Assembly: GCF_000218685.1 (NCBI RefSeq)
Contig: NW_006763304.1
Coordinates: 553,269-617,268, forward strand
DNA length: 64,000 nt
Reading direction: 5' to 3'
Origin: Serpula lacrymans var. lacrymans S7.9
Taxonomy: Eukaryota > Basidiomycota > Agaricomycetes > Boletales > Serpulaceae
Shown here: positions 1 to 12,590 of the stretch, in pieces
Numbering within the stretch: the stretch's first letter is position 1
How the letters are laid out: each line of letters opens with the position of its first letter
Notes under the pieces: model-generated
What the model was told of the DNA's origin: nothing
The model's database searches: none
The model's input: only the letters and a program-made list of their open reading frames with translations
Translations under genes and position numbers: made by a program

Positions 1-1452
1 GTGGGATGACAATAGGAGGCCGACTGCGTGGTGCGTCCAACTTTTGGAGAAGGAATGAATGGGGGGACTGATCGAAGAATGTTGATGGGTGTCGCGGGCG
101 TACTGGTAGCCGGGGGGTTAGGACGTCAGGGGCGTGAGTGGAACGCGACGCCGATTCAGGGGTGGTTGGAAAAATGGTAAAACGTAGATGAAGATGTGGA
201 TGCAGCGGAATCCCATTTTTGTAGATGGGCATGCCTGACAGCTTTTGTGACTTGCTCAGTGAAGGGGAACTGATCGGGAGCGAATGCGGATTGAATGCTG
301 GATGCTGGGAGTGTTTGCAGGTTCGGAGGATGATGGGGGGGTGATGTTGAAGTCAAATGGGACGGGGTGTAAAGATGAGACCGGGATGGGATGGGATGGT
401 GATAAGGATGGCGATAGCGATAGTGAGCGAGTATAGCTCGTTTGGGCTCCATTACCTGCACAACTATAGGCATCGATAGACATTTCTGATACGTTCCCAT
501 CGCATTCCATACGTTGGACTGAGTGGGTACTCCATCATGATGGGCCAATCCCGGTCGCAGCTGAATGCATGGGTGGCGCAATTGCCAGCTTATTGAAGCT
601 GTACGCTAGTGGATCGCACTCGAGAACAGCTTTGATAAGCGGCCTTTGCGATTGCATGGTAGAGAGATGGTAGGTGGGTCATGATGGGGATCACTGGAGA
701 CGAATGTATTGTAGGCCCGAGGAGCAAGGAGTGTATGAATGGATATATAGATACTGAATTAGGATGTTGCCATTGGCAAACTGCACCCGCGAGGCAGACG
801 TGGCGTTGATTAGATGATATCAAACCAATGAGGGGCCGTCCGAGACGTGGCGTCGATCAGACGACGTCAAACCGTACGAGGTGTCGCGAGGCGAAGGGAA
901 GAGATGTCAGCCTTGTGAGGCAACTGTGATGACGATCAGGTGATGCTTATTTTATTGGGGACGCGCGAGAGGCACGTAGGCACGATGGGCATGATGGGAA
1001 TATTGCCGCGTCGTCGGGAAATCGAGGTTGAGTATGAAGACCAGGAACAAGGGGCGTATCGGAGAGGTGAGGAATAGAATGGATGGGACACGGAAGTATT
1101 TCTAAAATGGTAGCTAGGAATGAACGAAAATTCAAATATCGTGTCAAATGGTGTCTCATGTCAAATGCAAGTCAATGGGTGTACCCACCGACATTCATCA
1201 AATTTATGAGAACGATGACGACGGCGACATCGACGGACCGGTGACTCAACCAAACGACGGCGACGATCTCTGATCTGGATGGACAAGTCTCAGTCAGCCC
1301 GTGCTAGTAAGAAAGGTGTGCGAGGATTAGAATGAATCAAGGTGGGCTTCTAGTTGAATAGACTCTCCGAATATCCATCCTCGCTCTTTTCTCAGATATA
1401 ACCTTCGCCGTTTCCCAATGCATCCACCTCCCCTTGCTAATGACCTCTAGTT
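1..1452. other. Left-edge region without a confident gene
   Basis: No conserved domain is recognised. On the minus strand, 256-510 gives a Ser/Pro-rich stretch of the kind seen in disordered parts of fungal regulators, and 156-581 is open in a second frame. They could belong to a gene running off the left edge, but no splice model supports it. A short direct repeat lies at 797-881. The part next to 1453 should hold the promoter of the downstream dehydrogenase gene. Confidence 0.3.
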
Positions 1453-3476
1453 ATGATATTCACGATTTCACGTCTCGTTCCTCTCCCCCATCTCCCTCAT
1501 TCCTTCAGCCGTGTACCTCGTCTGCCCTGTAGCAAGATCTGTACCACCACCCCTCTCACAAGTATTGCTAGCTTCAGGGGCATTCATGCCTCTCACCCCT
1601 ACTCCACCCTCGTCGTAAACCACAGAATGCCATCCTTGCTCTCGCCGTCTTTGCAGCTGCAGGTGGCGCCTCCCTCTTCAGCGCCATCAACGCCTACTCC
1701 ATGGCTCTCCGCATCGATCCAAGCCCTATCAATGACCTCTCACTTCCCGCCATCCACCAACCCCCCATCGACACGCCTCCCACTTCCAATTTCTCTCTCG
1801 CCATCGACGATTTACGCGCTGCTTTCCCCCATCTCTCTATTGTATCAACAGACCCGAATGAACTGTATGCTTATGCTCAATCTACTTATTCCCAGATACC
1901 AGGTGCGTGCTTTCGTCTTTATGGTCCACCTTCGTTATTGCCCAGCCTTTGTGTGGACATTGTATTCAGTAGTCATGCGTTGCAGGACTTCCACATGCCG
2001 TCATTGTGCACGTCAGGAGCACAGATGATGTCGTTAAAGTTGTCAACATATCTAGGAACCATCTTGTACCCATTGTCCCCTATGCGGGAGGAACCAGCCT
2101 CGAGGGCAACTTGTCTGCTGTGAGTCGTTAGAGTCTTTGTACTTGTCCCTTTTCGCCTTGCTTGACGCTTGCATTGTGTGGTGATTCGGCATATAGCACG
2201 TGCCATTCACTCTTTAGATCACCCCTTATCTTTACTACACAGTCTCCCACGTAACTATTTACCACCTTTCTTCCTCCTCCCCTTCAAGCTTTTTGTCTGC
2301 CTTGTATATCCTTTCATCCGTGCTTATGTTCTTCCCGTCTCCATTCTACAGCCGCCTGGCCCCTCTGCAAGTATCTGCATCGATTTGTCTGGACTAGATC
2401 AGATCGTGGCTATCAATGGTCAGCTCTCTCCTCCTTCATTCACGTCCCCTCTTTCTTTCCAGCCTCTACTTCGATTCTCAAAACATCAAAGCTAACTCGT
2501 CCATCATTCTCTTCCTCGCTCACGGCACACAGAATCAGACTCTGATGTTGTCTGCCAAGCTGGCGTCACGTGGAACGGGCTGAATGAGATTTTGAGAGAG
2601 AAAGGCGCGTGTTGGCGTGTTTTGTGGGTCGTGTTGAGTTGCTGATGGTCATTGTATCGTTGCTCTTTTATCTTTCATATTTTCATTTGTCGATTCCAAC
2701 CTACGCTTGAACTTTTTTGCATCGACGCCGGACGGCTCTGGAATGTGTTTCGTGAACTCACGACCTGCCGACACTACAAACATCGCGACTTCGCAACTTG
2801 TCAACTTTACGAATCTTGCCTTTGGCCATCCCCGCGTCCCCTTCCCTCGTGCGGTCAAACCAAACCATCATCAAACACGTTTCCTGTCACGCCTGCCTAT
2901 ACGCGCGTCTGCACGTCCGAATCTCATCCAGGAATCCCGCTGTTCTTCCCTGTCAGTCCGCTTTGTCTGTTTTTGCTGCTTGGTGGTGGGATGCTTATGT
3001 GTTTGCATGTGTGAAACTATGGAAATATGGAATCACGACCTTTTGCGACTCTCGACGACAACGATAATACGACAATATCAAAACAAAACAAAAAACTTCG
3101 ATGGATCTATCCTGCTCAATACTCGACGTCTACACTGGGGCTTTGACCTATCTCTCGGCGCGCGGGGTGACGGTTATGCAATGCGACCCTACAGCTCGAT
3201 CCAGGTCGAGATGCCACGATAGGAGGGATGATCTCGACTGGGTGCTCTGGGAGTGAGTTGTTCTTGTTCTTCCTTTATCCTTTTCTTCCATGTTTTTCTA
3301 CTCCCTACTTCCACCCACCATATTCCAATCTTCATCAATCCCCATATCACTACGACTTTGACTACAACTGCGACGCTAATGCTGAACTCACTTTTTGGCA
3401 TGGACAGCTAATGCGGTTAGGTATGGGACTGCGGGGGGCGAGTGGGTGTTGAATGCTGTGAGTTGTCGTCCCCCTA

Positions 3477-3525
<49 letters not shown>

Positions 3526-5986
3526 CTCTTTCTATTTTTTCATTTGATGAGAATTTTTTTTTTTCACGCAACTCATAATCTATTATCCATCATCCTTTAC
3601 GCTCCCTAGTTTATATCCATACCCTCGTCACATTATCAGAAAAACTCACTCATTCCCCGCCTCACGCACACCCACTCACGTCCCGATTTTCCTACACAGA
3701 CCGTCGTACTCCCATCTGGCGAAGTGATCAAGACTCGCCAACGCGCGCGCAAGTCTTCTGCTGGGTTTGACCTCACGAAGCTGTTTATAGGCGCAGAGGG
3801 AACGTTGGGGATCGTTACGGAAGGTGAGTGCGAGTGTGTGGTTTGGGTGACTTGGAGATTGAGGTACTGATGATTGATATCTTTCTTTCTTATATCCACT
3901 TGGGTTGCGTTTGCATTATACCATGCCATACTCACATGTGCATTAGTCACAATACACATCACTCACTGGTAACTGTATCAATATTCAACCGATTCTACGC
4001 ACTACGCAAAACGTCTCACAAAACGTGGTATGAAACGGTATTGCAGCCACTCTGCGGTTGGCCCCACTCCTTCCAACGAGTGTTGCTATTGTGCAGTTCC
4101 CAGACGTTAGACAGGCTGCGAATGCCGTATGTGAGGTATTGAATCAGGGTGCTGCTATTTGTACGTTACTTACGCCTCCCTCTTCTTTGCCGTTTTGTTT
4201 CCACTCATTCATTTATTTTTATTTATTGCCATGATATCAACGTTATAACAGAATGTGTCGAGCTCATCGACGACCTCTGTATAAAAATGATCAACAAATA
4301 CCACTCTCCCTCAACCCACCCCAACCCACACCCCGAAAAAACAACACTCTTCTTCAAATACCAAGGCTCCCCCTCCACCCTTTCTGCCACCTCCTCCCTC
4401 GTACACGATATCACGGCGAAATATGGTGCGACTGGATGCAAAGTTGCCACGGATGAGCGGGAGGGCGAGGATATTTGGGCGGATCGGAGGAATGCTCTGT
4501 TTACAGGTGTTTCGTATTTGGAGGGGAGTTTGACGGATGTTTGGTGAGTCTTTGCTTTTGGTGTTATCTCTTGGTGTTTTTCTTTTGGTGTTCGGTATCT
4601 GAATTTTGGTGTTGGCCCCGGAATTTGTGGAGCTGTGGCGAAAGCGATGCTGGCCAGTGAAGCTTGATGGCTGGCATTATCGTAGGATGGAGAGGTCGGA
4701 GGATCAGAAGTGGACGAGCATAACTCCGGAAGGAGCCTGTGGGATGGGAGCAGTAACGGATGGATCTTGCAAAACACTACTTGTTTTGTGAATAATTCAT
4801 CATTTTGATTGTGATAGCTGATGCGAGGGGCTGCGGGGCTGCCTCGTGTTTCGCTCGATTTCTCTCTTTTTCGCTTTGACGGTCTTTCCTCCTTCGTCTT
4901 ATCAACTAGTATCGTTTTGGAGCGTCTTTTTTTTTTCTTCTTCTTCTGTTGATTTGGCTGAGCCCATTTCTCGGACCTTTTCTGACCTTTGCTATGCTGT
5001 TTCTAGTGTGCCAGTGTCTCGCCTTCCAGACTTGATATATTCGGCCAAGCAGGATTTCGAAGAGCTGGGGCTGATTGCGCCGATTGCGGGGCATGTTGGA
5101 GATGGTGGGTCTTTTCTTCCTTTTCATCCACGCTTGGCTCTCTTCGTGCCTTGGTACCTTGATTCCTCGATATGGGACTGCTGCGACTTGGCTTTTGGTA
5201 TCTTTTGGCTATGACGTTTTTGATGCAAAGATGGCATGATGCCTTCTGATATTCTGACACTTGCGATAGCAGACTTCTTTTTGGGGTATACTTTTTTTGG
5301 AAATGGACCTTGATTGGCTTAAGGAAACTTCCATGCGCTCGTGCTTTACCGGGACGAAAAGGAGTTGGGGCTGGTTCAAGAAGCTGTCAAGAGGATCAAC
5401 CGAAAGGCGATCGAGCTGGATGGAACATGTAAGGTTCTTCTGTTGGCTTCTTTACTTCTTCGACGTCACTGGCAAGATCAACGTTGTTCTTCCCCCTTCT
5501 GACCCGCAGCACCTTGCCTTCGAGGTGCTAGTGACTGGTCTCACCCCGGCAATGTAAAGCGGGGGTGCTAGTTTCTACTTTCTAGCCTTTCATTCTTCCT
5601 CTTCTTGATTGCCGTCTCGTCCTATCCATATTGAAACTGAACTGATACGGTGCTTTCCGTACAGGTACTGGCGAGCATGGTGTCGGGATCGGCAAACGCG
5701 ACTACCTTGTGACCGAGTTGGGTGAGGGGACAGTGGGGCTGATGAGGACGATCAAGCAGACGCTAGACCCGCACAACCTGTTTAACCCCGGAAAGGTTAG
5801 TGTGGACCACTAGTCCTTTTTTTCCCTTGCTAGTGGAAACTCCAAAGATAAATGAACAAACTGAGTGATATATGCCTTGCATGATTGTCTCGCTATTTTT
5901 TTTGGCAGCTCTATCCTGACGCAACGGTTCTTCCTGTCGATGCCAGTGTTTTGACATTTTACAGTAACTGTAATACGGTACGGTAA
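1453..5986 (+). CDS. DLD1: D-lactate dehydrogenase (cytochrome), FAD-binding, mitochondrial
   Basis: Flavoprotein of the FAD-linked oxidase (VAO/PCMH) family that oxidises D-lactate to pyruvate and passes electrons to cytochrome c in mitochondria. Seen in order: a basic, Ser-rich N-terminus; a hydrophobic segment from about 1628; the FAD-domain sequence [17 protein letters not shown] (2041-2119); [14 protein letters not shown] (about 3207-3252); [12 protein letters not shown] (about 3790-3823); [10 protein letters not shown] (about 5077-5104); and the C-terminal signature [14 protein letters not shown] followed by [11 protein letters not shown]. Exons fit at 1986-2119, 2352-2418, 2932-2951, 3195-3252, 3408-3457, 3700-3823, 4047-4160, 4252-4543, 5007-5104, 5324-5428, 5665-5795 and 5909-5986. 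Oddities: the reading frame changes near 1600, so exon 1 is unclear (a donor at 1513 would repair it); the intron after 2604 seems to use a GC donor; and joining 4160 to 4252 makes a TAA codon. Identity is secure, integrity is not. Confidence 0.85.
3480..3520. repeat. (CT)n microsatellite in an intron
   Basis: About 20 uninterrupted CT units lie in the intron between 3457 and 3700 of the D-lactate dehydrogenase gene. Confidence 0.95.
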
Positions 5987-7842
5987 CTTGAAGACCATTT
6001 TGCCTACTAATCAAGTGTGGAGTAGACCGACTGGGCTGTGTGTTGTATAGTTAAAACGGTATAGAAGCTTCACAGCAAGTCTTTTGAAATTTCAAATGGG
6101 AGGCTGAGCTGGCTGGACGAAGCTAATTTAATTTGAGTGGAAAAGCCGCGGTGTTCTCGACATGGCGGTAGAAGGCTAGATAGATAATGCGAGAGATAGC
6201 TTGTTCGAGTTATATTGAATGTTGCGTCATGTACGTTAAACGTCGTTTAGGTGTACGCCATTGTCAGTGCCGCGGTGCGTTCCGGGATGATGCAAGTCTT
6301 TACCGCAGGGGAAGGAAGTATACCGTAAGGAGGGGAGGGATGGGTGATCGTAAGAGTGGGTAAGACGATAAGATGAAGTGGCTGCACGGTGGTGCCAGTG
6401 GGCGTGGTGTTTTGGACGTCTGATTCTGCTTCAAGTTGACAGGACGGAGGGAGAAATGGTCCGAGAGAGTCCCCCCCCCCAACTATGGCATTACGTTATG
6501 CACCGCAGTTTGCCAGAGAACGTGGAGAATGAGGAATCGAAGAGCTGAACACTGCGTGTTTTTTTTTTGTTTTGTGTTTCTTGCGAGTTGAATGATGGTG
6601 GCCATTCCCGTGTCAGCAGACTGGATGCAGCCATCGGCCGTTCGAGTGCGTCACTGGCAGGACGGTATCGATCCGTATGTCATGGGAGATGCTGACCCCA
6701 TTCAGTAGCTAACTGGCCGACTCGGAGAGGGCAGGTTTGACTGAGATCAGTTCCTGGGAATCGTGACTGGACGCGGTGCGGTACTCGCGGTGGGGTGCGA
6801 AATTGGCAGGGGACGTGCTGGGAGAGACGTGACGCTGATAAGGCGCAGTGATTTTCTCGCCGTTCATGAGTGGCTCGATGTGGCAAGGAATGGCGGATGA
6901 TGATACCAATGGAATGATACGGCCAGTGATACAGACGGGCGTAGATGGGAATTGAAGAGCATACGTTGTTAGTCTGCCAACCGATGATTCTAGGGAATGC
7001 ACATGATTGAAAGACTGCTTTGGAGGATCCGCACAAAGGGCGGCATACTGATTTCCAGATGGGGACAGCCGCGGGATCAGCCGGTGCATTTGGGCCCCGG
7101 GACGCCATGCCGGATCGGCGGCCCACGAGGGAGAGCAAAGAGCTGCGATCGTATCTCGGGTCACACTCTTGCAATAAATCAGTGCGACGATAGGCTAATG
7201 CGCTCAGCCGCTGCGTCTCTTCAATGGCGAGCATCGCTGGGGACGTCGAGGGACATGGGCGTCGTCGATGGAATGGACGGTGACAGCGAGATGTGACTGG
7301 CATGGAGGAGAGACATGCTGGCGAGGAGCGACGGCATGGAGAATCCTGTGACCATCATGATCTCTGATGCGTCTGATGGTGTGTAGCCTATCAGGATGGG
7401 TACGCATTCAGAATGGGATTATCTGGTGCGACGGGCATAAAAATACATAGATGTGGTATCACGTTGGCATCGCATTCTGTTTGACGTTTGTCGCTTTTTG
7501 TCTTGTTTTTCTCCGAGAAGAGACGCTGGTGTCCTACTGCAGCTACTAAAGAACCCGAAAGCAACACCCGCTGCCATCTGATGTAAGATCACGCATAGAA
7601 CTGGTTTCGTCTCAACTCTCCATATCAAGACCGGCCTTTTCCATCACATCCAGTCCTATTACTCTAAGCGTTCATCGCTACCGACTTTCTCGTCTCCTTT
7701 TCTTCTAACCACCATCACCCCTGCTCACTTAACCTGCCCCACCATCGTCTATCTCGTATTTAGCGGATATCCCTCTCACCCACATCACGAAGTAGACCTA
7801 TATACGTGATACATCCCCCACACGCATACAATCACATCTTAC
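5987..7842. other. Intergenic region, no gene assigned
   Basis: A GC-rich part (about 6600-7410) is open in several frames on both strands, the longest being minus 6680-7303 (207 codons, very Arg/His/Pro-rich) and minus 6709-7164. Neither shows a known domain, and overlapping open frames of this kind usually reflect base composition. A short C run lies near 6472 and a T run near 6561. The stretch 7620-7842 is pyrimidine-rich and is probably the promoter and 5' leader of the monooxygenase gene. Confidence 0.35.
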
Positions 7843-9899
7843 ATGCCTGGAGACATCATCATGACATCCCGGAGACCATCGCATTCCCTCCGTTTTATAA
7901 TCGTGGGAGGCAGCATAGCTGGCCTCTCCTGCGCATATGCTCTTAGAGAAGTTGGTCATCAGGTCCTCGTCCTCGAGCAGTCTGATGGCACATATAGAGT
8001 GAGCCCATTTCCTTTTGGCGACTTGCTAAAACTCAATTTCCATTTCGTCTCGATCGATCGTAGAGTCATGGTGGTATACGTTCACCACCAAATATGACAC
8101 GTCTCCTCAACTATTGGGGTCTAGGTCCCGCATTGGCAAAAGTGTCAATGAAGGGTTCACAATTCACATTCAAGGATGGTACGTCTCTTCTTTTTCATGC
8201 AAAATTTACATCGGTCTCTCATATGCTCGCACTTGTAGGGGAATCGGGGGACACAATGGGCTTGCTCATTCTTCACGAAAAACTTATGAAGGCTCTCCAA
8301 GCCGAATTTCTCTTTATCCAGGTATGTTTCCCCTCCCCCCTTTCGTCTTCCCACTTGGGGGGCTAACTCCCTCTTCGTCCAGCATGGCGACCTCCACACC
8401 CTGTTCTACGACCTCGCAGTCAAGAACGGCGTTCTCTTCCGCTATGAATCAAAGGTGACCACCATCGACCCATGGGCTGGCACTGTCACACTGCAGACGG
8501 GCGCAAAGTTCTCTGCGGATGTGATCGTCGGTGCAGACGGGTATAAGAGCGTCGTGCGCCCTATCGTGGTGGGCCCGCAGGCTTTGCGGGGAATCAAGGA
8601 TAGAAGGGTCTCCGTAAAGTAAGTCCTTCGTTTCTTTGTCTTGTGTGAGATAGGGTGGAAGAAGGATGGGGATGAGAAATTAATGATGTTGATGCTGATG
8701 ACAACACTGATTGACTCGCCTTCTTTTTCTTCTGTAGTCTCACGATACCGACGGAGTTGATGCGGCAAGACGAGGATCTCGCACCGTTGGCAGAGTCTTC
8801 AGAGGTGAGCTCATTTGATGCACCCGCCCGATTGATCGTTTACTAATGCTGCTTTAGTGGACACTTTGGGTGGGCGATAACTGCTGTATACATGCGCTCC
8901 TTGTCGTACGTCCTTCCCTAGCCTTTCTTTTCACACCACGCATTCAATTACAAATATTATACTAGTCCTCAAAACGCGAATACGGCATGGTAATACATTT
9001 GCCATTCCCACTAGAAGGCGTGGACGAGCACTGGAACGAGCATATTTCCATAGACGATCTGGCCCAGCGGTTCGAAAATTACGAGCCGAGGTAAGCCGTG
9101 CTTTCTCCCTTTATCAAAAATTCTTACCGTTTATGTCCGTATGCTGACTGAACGATAAACTCGTGCCTGCGAACAGAATCCGCAAATTGCTAAAACTTTG
9201 CTCGACGATAACGCCGACGTTGCATGTCATCCACGAGCCGTTCGACAACTGGGTGCACGAGAGCGGGAAGGTCGTCCTCGTCGGAGAGGCTGCTCATCCA
9301 CTCATGGTTCGTCCATCCCCTCCATTTTTTTCTGTTTTTCTTTTGGCTCTTGTCCCTCCGGAAAATAAGTCATCATCTAACTTGATTGCGATGAACAGCC
9401 CAATGGCTCACATAACGCCGCTCTAGCCGTCGAAGACGCCATGACGCTCTCCACACTCTTCGCCCTCCCCCTCACACCCGCCCAAACCCCCCTCCTCCTC
9501 TCCGCATACGAAGAGCTGCGCCAAGCACGCTGCGCCGCTACGCAAGCCTCCGAGCGCCAAAAGCGCGACTTCGTCTGCCTCCCTCACGGCCCCGAGCAGC
9601 GCGCGCGGGACGAGGGTTTCAGACAGGCGCGCAAGCGCGCGTTGTTAGACTGGGACGAAGCCGACGAGGACTTTTTGAGGGAGACCTGGGAGGAGTATAT
9701 CGAGCTGTTTGGATTCGACGCGAGGGAGGCTGTGGAGGATTGGTGGACCAAGTGGGGGGGCGCGATGATGAGGAAGGGGGATATTGGCGGAGGGCATGGG
9801 GAGGTGGAGATGGGCGCGGGCGGAGTGGGTGGTGGGGAGAGGAGGGTGCAGGCGCCGACGTATGAGGTTAGTGTCATGCGGGATGGGGTGATGGTATGA
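7843..9899 (+). CDS. FAD-dependent monooxygenase (salicylate hydroxylase-like)
   Basis: Class A flavoprotein monooxygenase of 486 residues, expected to hydroxylate an aromatic or similar small molecule using FAD and NAD(P)H; the substrate cannot be read. The N-terminal Rossmann motif is VGGSIAGLSCAYALREVG with the acidic end at VLVLEQ. The mid-protein motif is ADVIVGADGYKSVVRP, and the second FAD motif is LVGEAAHPLMPNGSHNAALA, with Glu where GDAAHP usually has Asp. Nine exons fit cleanly: 7843-7998, 8064-8178, 8239-8321, 8383-8618, 8738-8804, 8858-8905, 8966-9090, 9177-9306, 9399-9899. A second in-frame ATG at 7861 could also start the protein. The C-terminal 100 residues are acidic and Gly-rich and look poorly conserved. 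No neighbouring gene suggests a pathway. Confidence 0.93.
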
Positions 9900-10550
9900 C
9901 CGGGAGGAATGGGGGAGGCGGCGCGTATGACCCCCCCACAGGTGTGATTATACGGAGGGGAGGATTTATATACAGGGGGAGATGATTTACCTCGGTTGCG
10001 TGCTCTATGGATGTAGGATGAATCGGCGGTGACGGCGGTAGATTGATGCCATTTGGACATTCCTCGTTTAATGACTTTTGGCATTGTGACGACGTGACAT
10101 GAGCCCCTCCTGCATGTAGGATAGACTTTGGGTTTCATACGTGGATTCCTAACGTCGCACGCAAACTGGCAATCCACATGTACACAATTTTTATATCTCT
10201 GTTTTTCTACTCCCCGTCTCAGCTTCTTATCCGTTTGTTTTTTTAGTAGTACATCGCGATGAATAATAATAATAAAAATGGTCCAGAACATGCTTTCTTC
10301 AATGTTTTCAGAGGTATCCAAGGCCAAGGTCATGATTGTCTCGATTATGGTGATGATACAATACAATTCGTTGAGCCTGCCAACCGAAATAAAAAAACCC
10401 AATCAAGGAAGGAGTGCGTTCTACGCTCTAGGCATGTGTCTAGTGTATATAAATGAATGGAATATTGCGTGCAAATCTAGGATGTAGTGCATCCTTCCGG
10501 TATTCTAAAGCGCCCTTCTTCTATGCAATAGGTGACGTCCATATGGAAGA
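9900..10550. other. Intergenic region between convergent genes
   Basis: Space between the stop codons of the monooxygenase (plus) and Rcf2 (minus). It should hold two 3' untranslated regions. The long open frame on the minus strand over 9584-10402 is antisense to the monooxygenase C-terminus and is not taken as a gene. Confidence 0.7.
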
Positions 10551-11552
10551 TTATGCGGTGGGTGTAACAACAGCTTGAGTGGGCTGTCGTAGTGCGTTAA
10601 GACGCGTTTTCCTTTCTTCTTCCTCTATAGCTTGTTGCTCGAGCTGTAGACAAGGATGGGACGATGAGTGAGGAAGACAAGGTAAGCAGTGAAATGGACG
10701 TACGAGACTCTGCCATGAGTGGTCAACGGGGAGCTGAGGAAACGAGTTGGGATAGTGTTAGTATGCGGAGTGATCGTGGAGATAGATGGTACTAACGTGT
10801 CGTACGGCGTCTTGGCGTTTGGTGTGCGTAAGAGCACCAGCGGCGATTAGGACACCGATGGTGAGACCCTGAGCCCACATACGTGCCTGCACAACCTACA
10901 TCACGGCAACAACAAACAAGTGAGTTGGGAACCAAAAGAGAAAGACCTCGCGATCTAAGCGAAACGAACCTTTTGAGGTAATGACTGGTGCCTAATTCAA
11001 CGGAGAACATGAGCATCAGGTGGGTTGTGTGCAGGTATGGTCGAAGGAGGTGCTTACTTGTCTCGTGCAATGATCCCACCGGCGGCTGCGATGGAAAGAG
11101 CCCAGCTTCCGAGGATAATGCTGTATTGGTGCTGGATCGCCCATGATTTGACCTTTTCTTTCGTGGAAAGGGCATTCCACCGTGCTTCAGCCTCAGCAGC
11201 CTCCTTGTCCAGTTCCATCTTACCCGCGCCCGTCCTAAATCGACGCGTCGCATCGCAAGTCATCAGCAACTGTGATAATTCGAGTCATCGAAGGGCGCTG
11301 GAGCACTCACCATTGAGCTCGGTCGTATGCGAGACCGCGCCGCTCGGCTTGGATGGATATGCATGGTGCGATGACCATGACGACGGGAAGGACTTTGAGA
11401 GGGAGCGGGAGGGCGCGGTAGTACGCCCATCTGCGGCTCAGGTAGTAGAATCCTGGAACGGCGAGGGCAACGCTGCCGACGAAGCCTTCGGTAGCACCGC
11501 GGATGGTGGCGGAGGTGTGTCCTTGGAGCTCTTCCTCTGATACGATCTTCAT
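10551..11552 (-). CDS. RCF2: Respiratory supercomplex factor 2 homologue (HIG1 domain)
   Basis: Inner mitochondrial membrane protein of the Hig1 family, which associates with cytochrome c oxidase and the III-IV supercomplex. The protein starts MKIVSEEELQGHTSATIRGA, typical of fungal Rcf2. It has hydrophobic segments around AVPGFYYLSRR and VLPVVMVIAPC, another at SIILGSWALSIAAAGGII, and the HIG1 region QKVVQARMWAQGLTIGVLIA, which keeps the spaced Q, R and Q. Exons on the minus strand: 11552-11311, 11234-11058, 10991-10970 (22 nt), 10895-10797, 10643-10551; the join gives 210 residues with no interruption. The C-terminal exon is charged (LEQQAIEEERK). All introns are GT-AG. Confidence 0.92.
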
Positions 11553-12590
11553 GGTTGGCGTAGGTTAGAGAGGTTTACAGATATGTTTGAAGGTTCAAGG
11601 ATGCAAGGTGTGCAAATTATGCAAAGTGTGTAGGCGTGTTATGCTGCAAGTGACTGCGACGGCGAAAGCGATGTGGGTGGCCATGTCGACGTTCTTTTTA
11701 TCTGGTGGATGTCGCCGGTAAGTCGGATGATGGGAGGCGCCTTCGGGATAGGTCGGGGACGGTGAAATGCATTGGCGGGTTCTTCCGCGGGACCTCGACG
11801 GACGAACTCGAAAAGTCTGCCAGTGCGGTCAACACCGGTCATCCTGAGCAATATGCTATCCTTATTCGAATCGAACACTGGAGCACATTGACATCGGAGA
11901 CGACGACGATACACTGATTAAGATGGCCTTACCTGTTTACTGACCTAGATAAGATCAAGATTGATCATTGCAGTCATGGGTTTGGGTTTATCGGAGCATG
12001 TGAGATATACATGTCGACAGGTACTTGGGTGATGGTCGCTGGAACATATTCTCGTTCAGGGTCCCCGGCTTGTAATGCAATCAGGACGGAATGTCTGTGG
12101 TGAAGTATATCGCTGTCCGACTCCGACCCGACCCAACTGTCGTAGCGCATAGTAGCCTTAAACTGCGGTTCACCCTCATTCACCTAAGGTAAGCTATTCG
12201 TGGTTCTACTGCTTAGACCACTCACTCATGCACGGCTTCTAGGCGAGGGAATTATGAGTTACTAGTAAAGGTGAGCCCCCCTTGTAGTTGTCCACTCTAT
12301 AAGCAGACCGCAACCATCGTTCTAGAATCATCGTGATAAAGGCCTTTCCCTTCTCGATCAGCACATGCGAATAGGTTTCTTGTTCGCGTAGCCCTAGAGT
12401 TTCGCGCTTTGCGCTCAATCACGTATGGGAGAAGTGACCACCAATCCTTGCTCAGGTAAGCTTTCCGGACTTCTATTGCATGAAGGTCAACTTACTCGCA
12501 CACACAAGTTCAGGCGACTAGACCGCCTTAAACTTTAAACGTTATGGGAGATTGAGAACGATACCTACCAGTTGAATTGGAGTTTACGCT
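11553..12590. other. Intergenic region upstream of RCF2
   Basis: Contains the likely RCF2 promoter next to 11552. A 91-codon open frame on the minus strand (11639-11914) has no recognised domain and is not called. From about 12200 the sequence becomes the outer, more decayed part of the repeat zone that follows. Confidence 0.5.

Noticed and set aside
2605..2931. Separate small gene inside the dehydrogenase intron (open frames at 2649-3222)
   Set aside because: The frames span the intron and the short exon 2932-2951 in wrong phases and show no known domain.
6680..7303. 207-codon open frame on the minus strand
   Set aside because: Very rich in Arg, His and Pro with other overlapping open frames in the same GC-rich patch; no domain and no splice context.
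9584..10402. 272-codon open frame on the minus strand
   Set aside because: Antisense to the GC-rich last exon of the monooxygenase, then runs into intergenic sequence; no family recognised.
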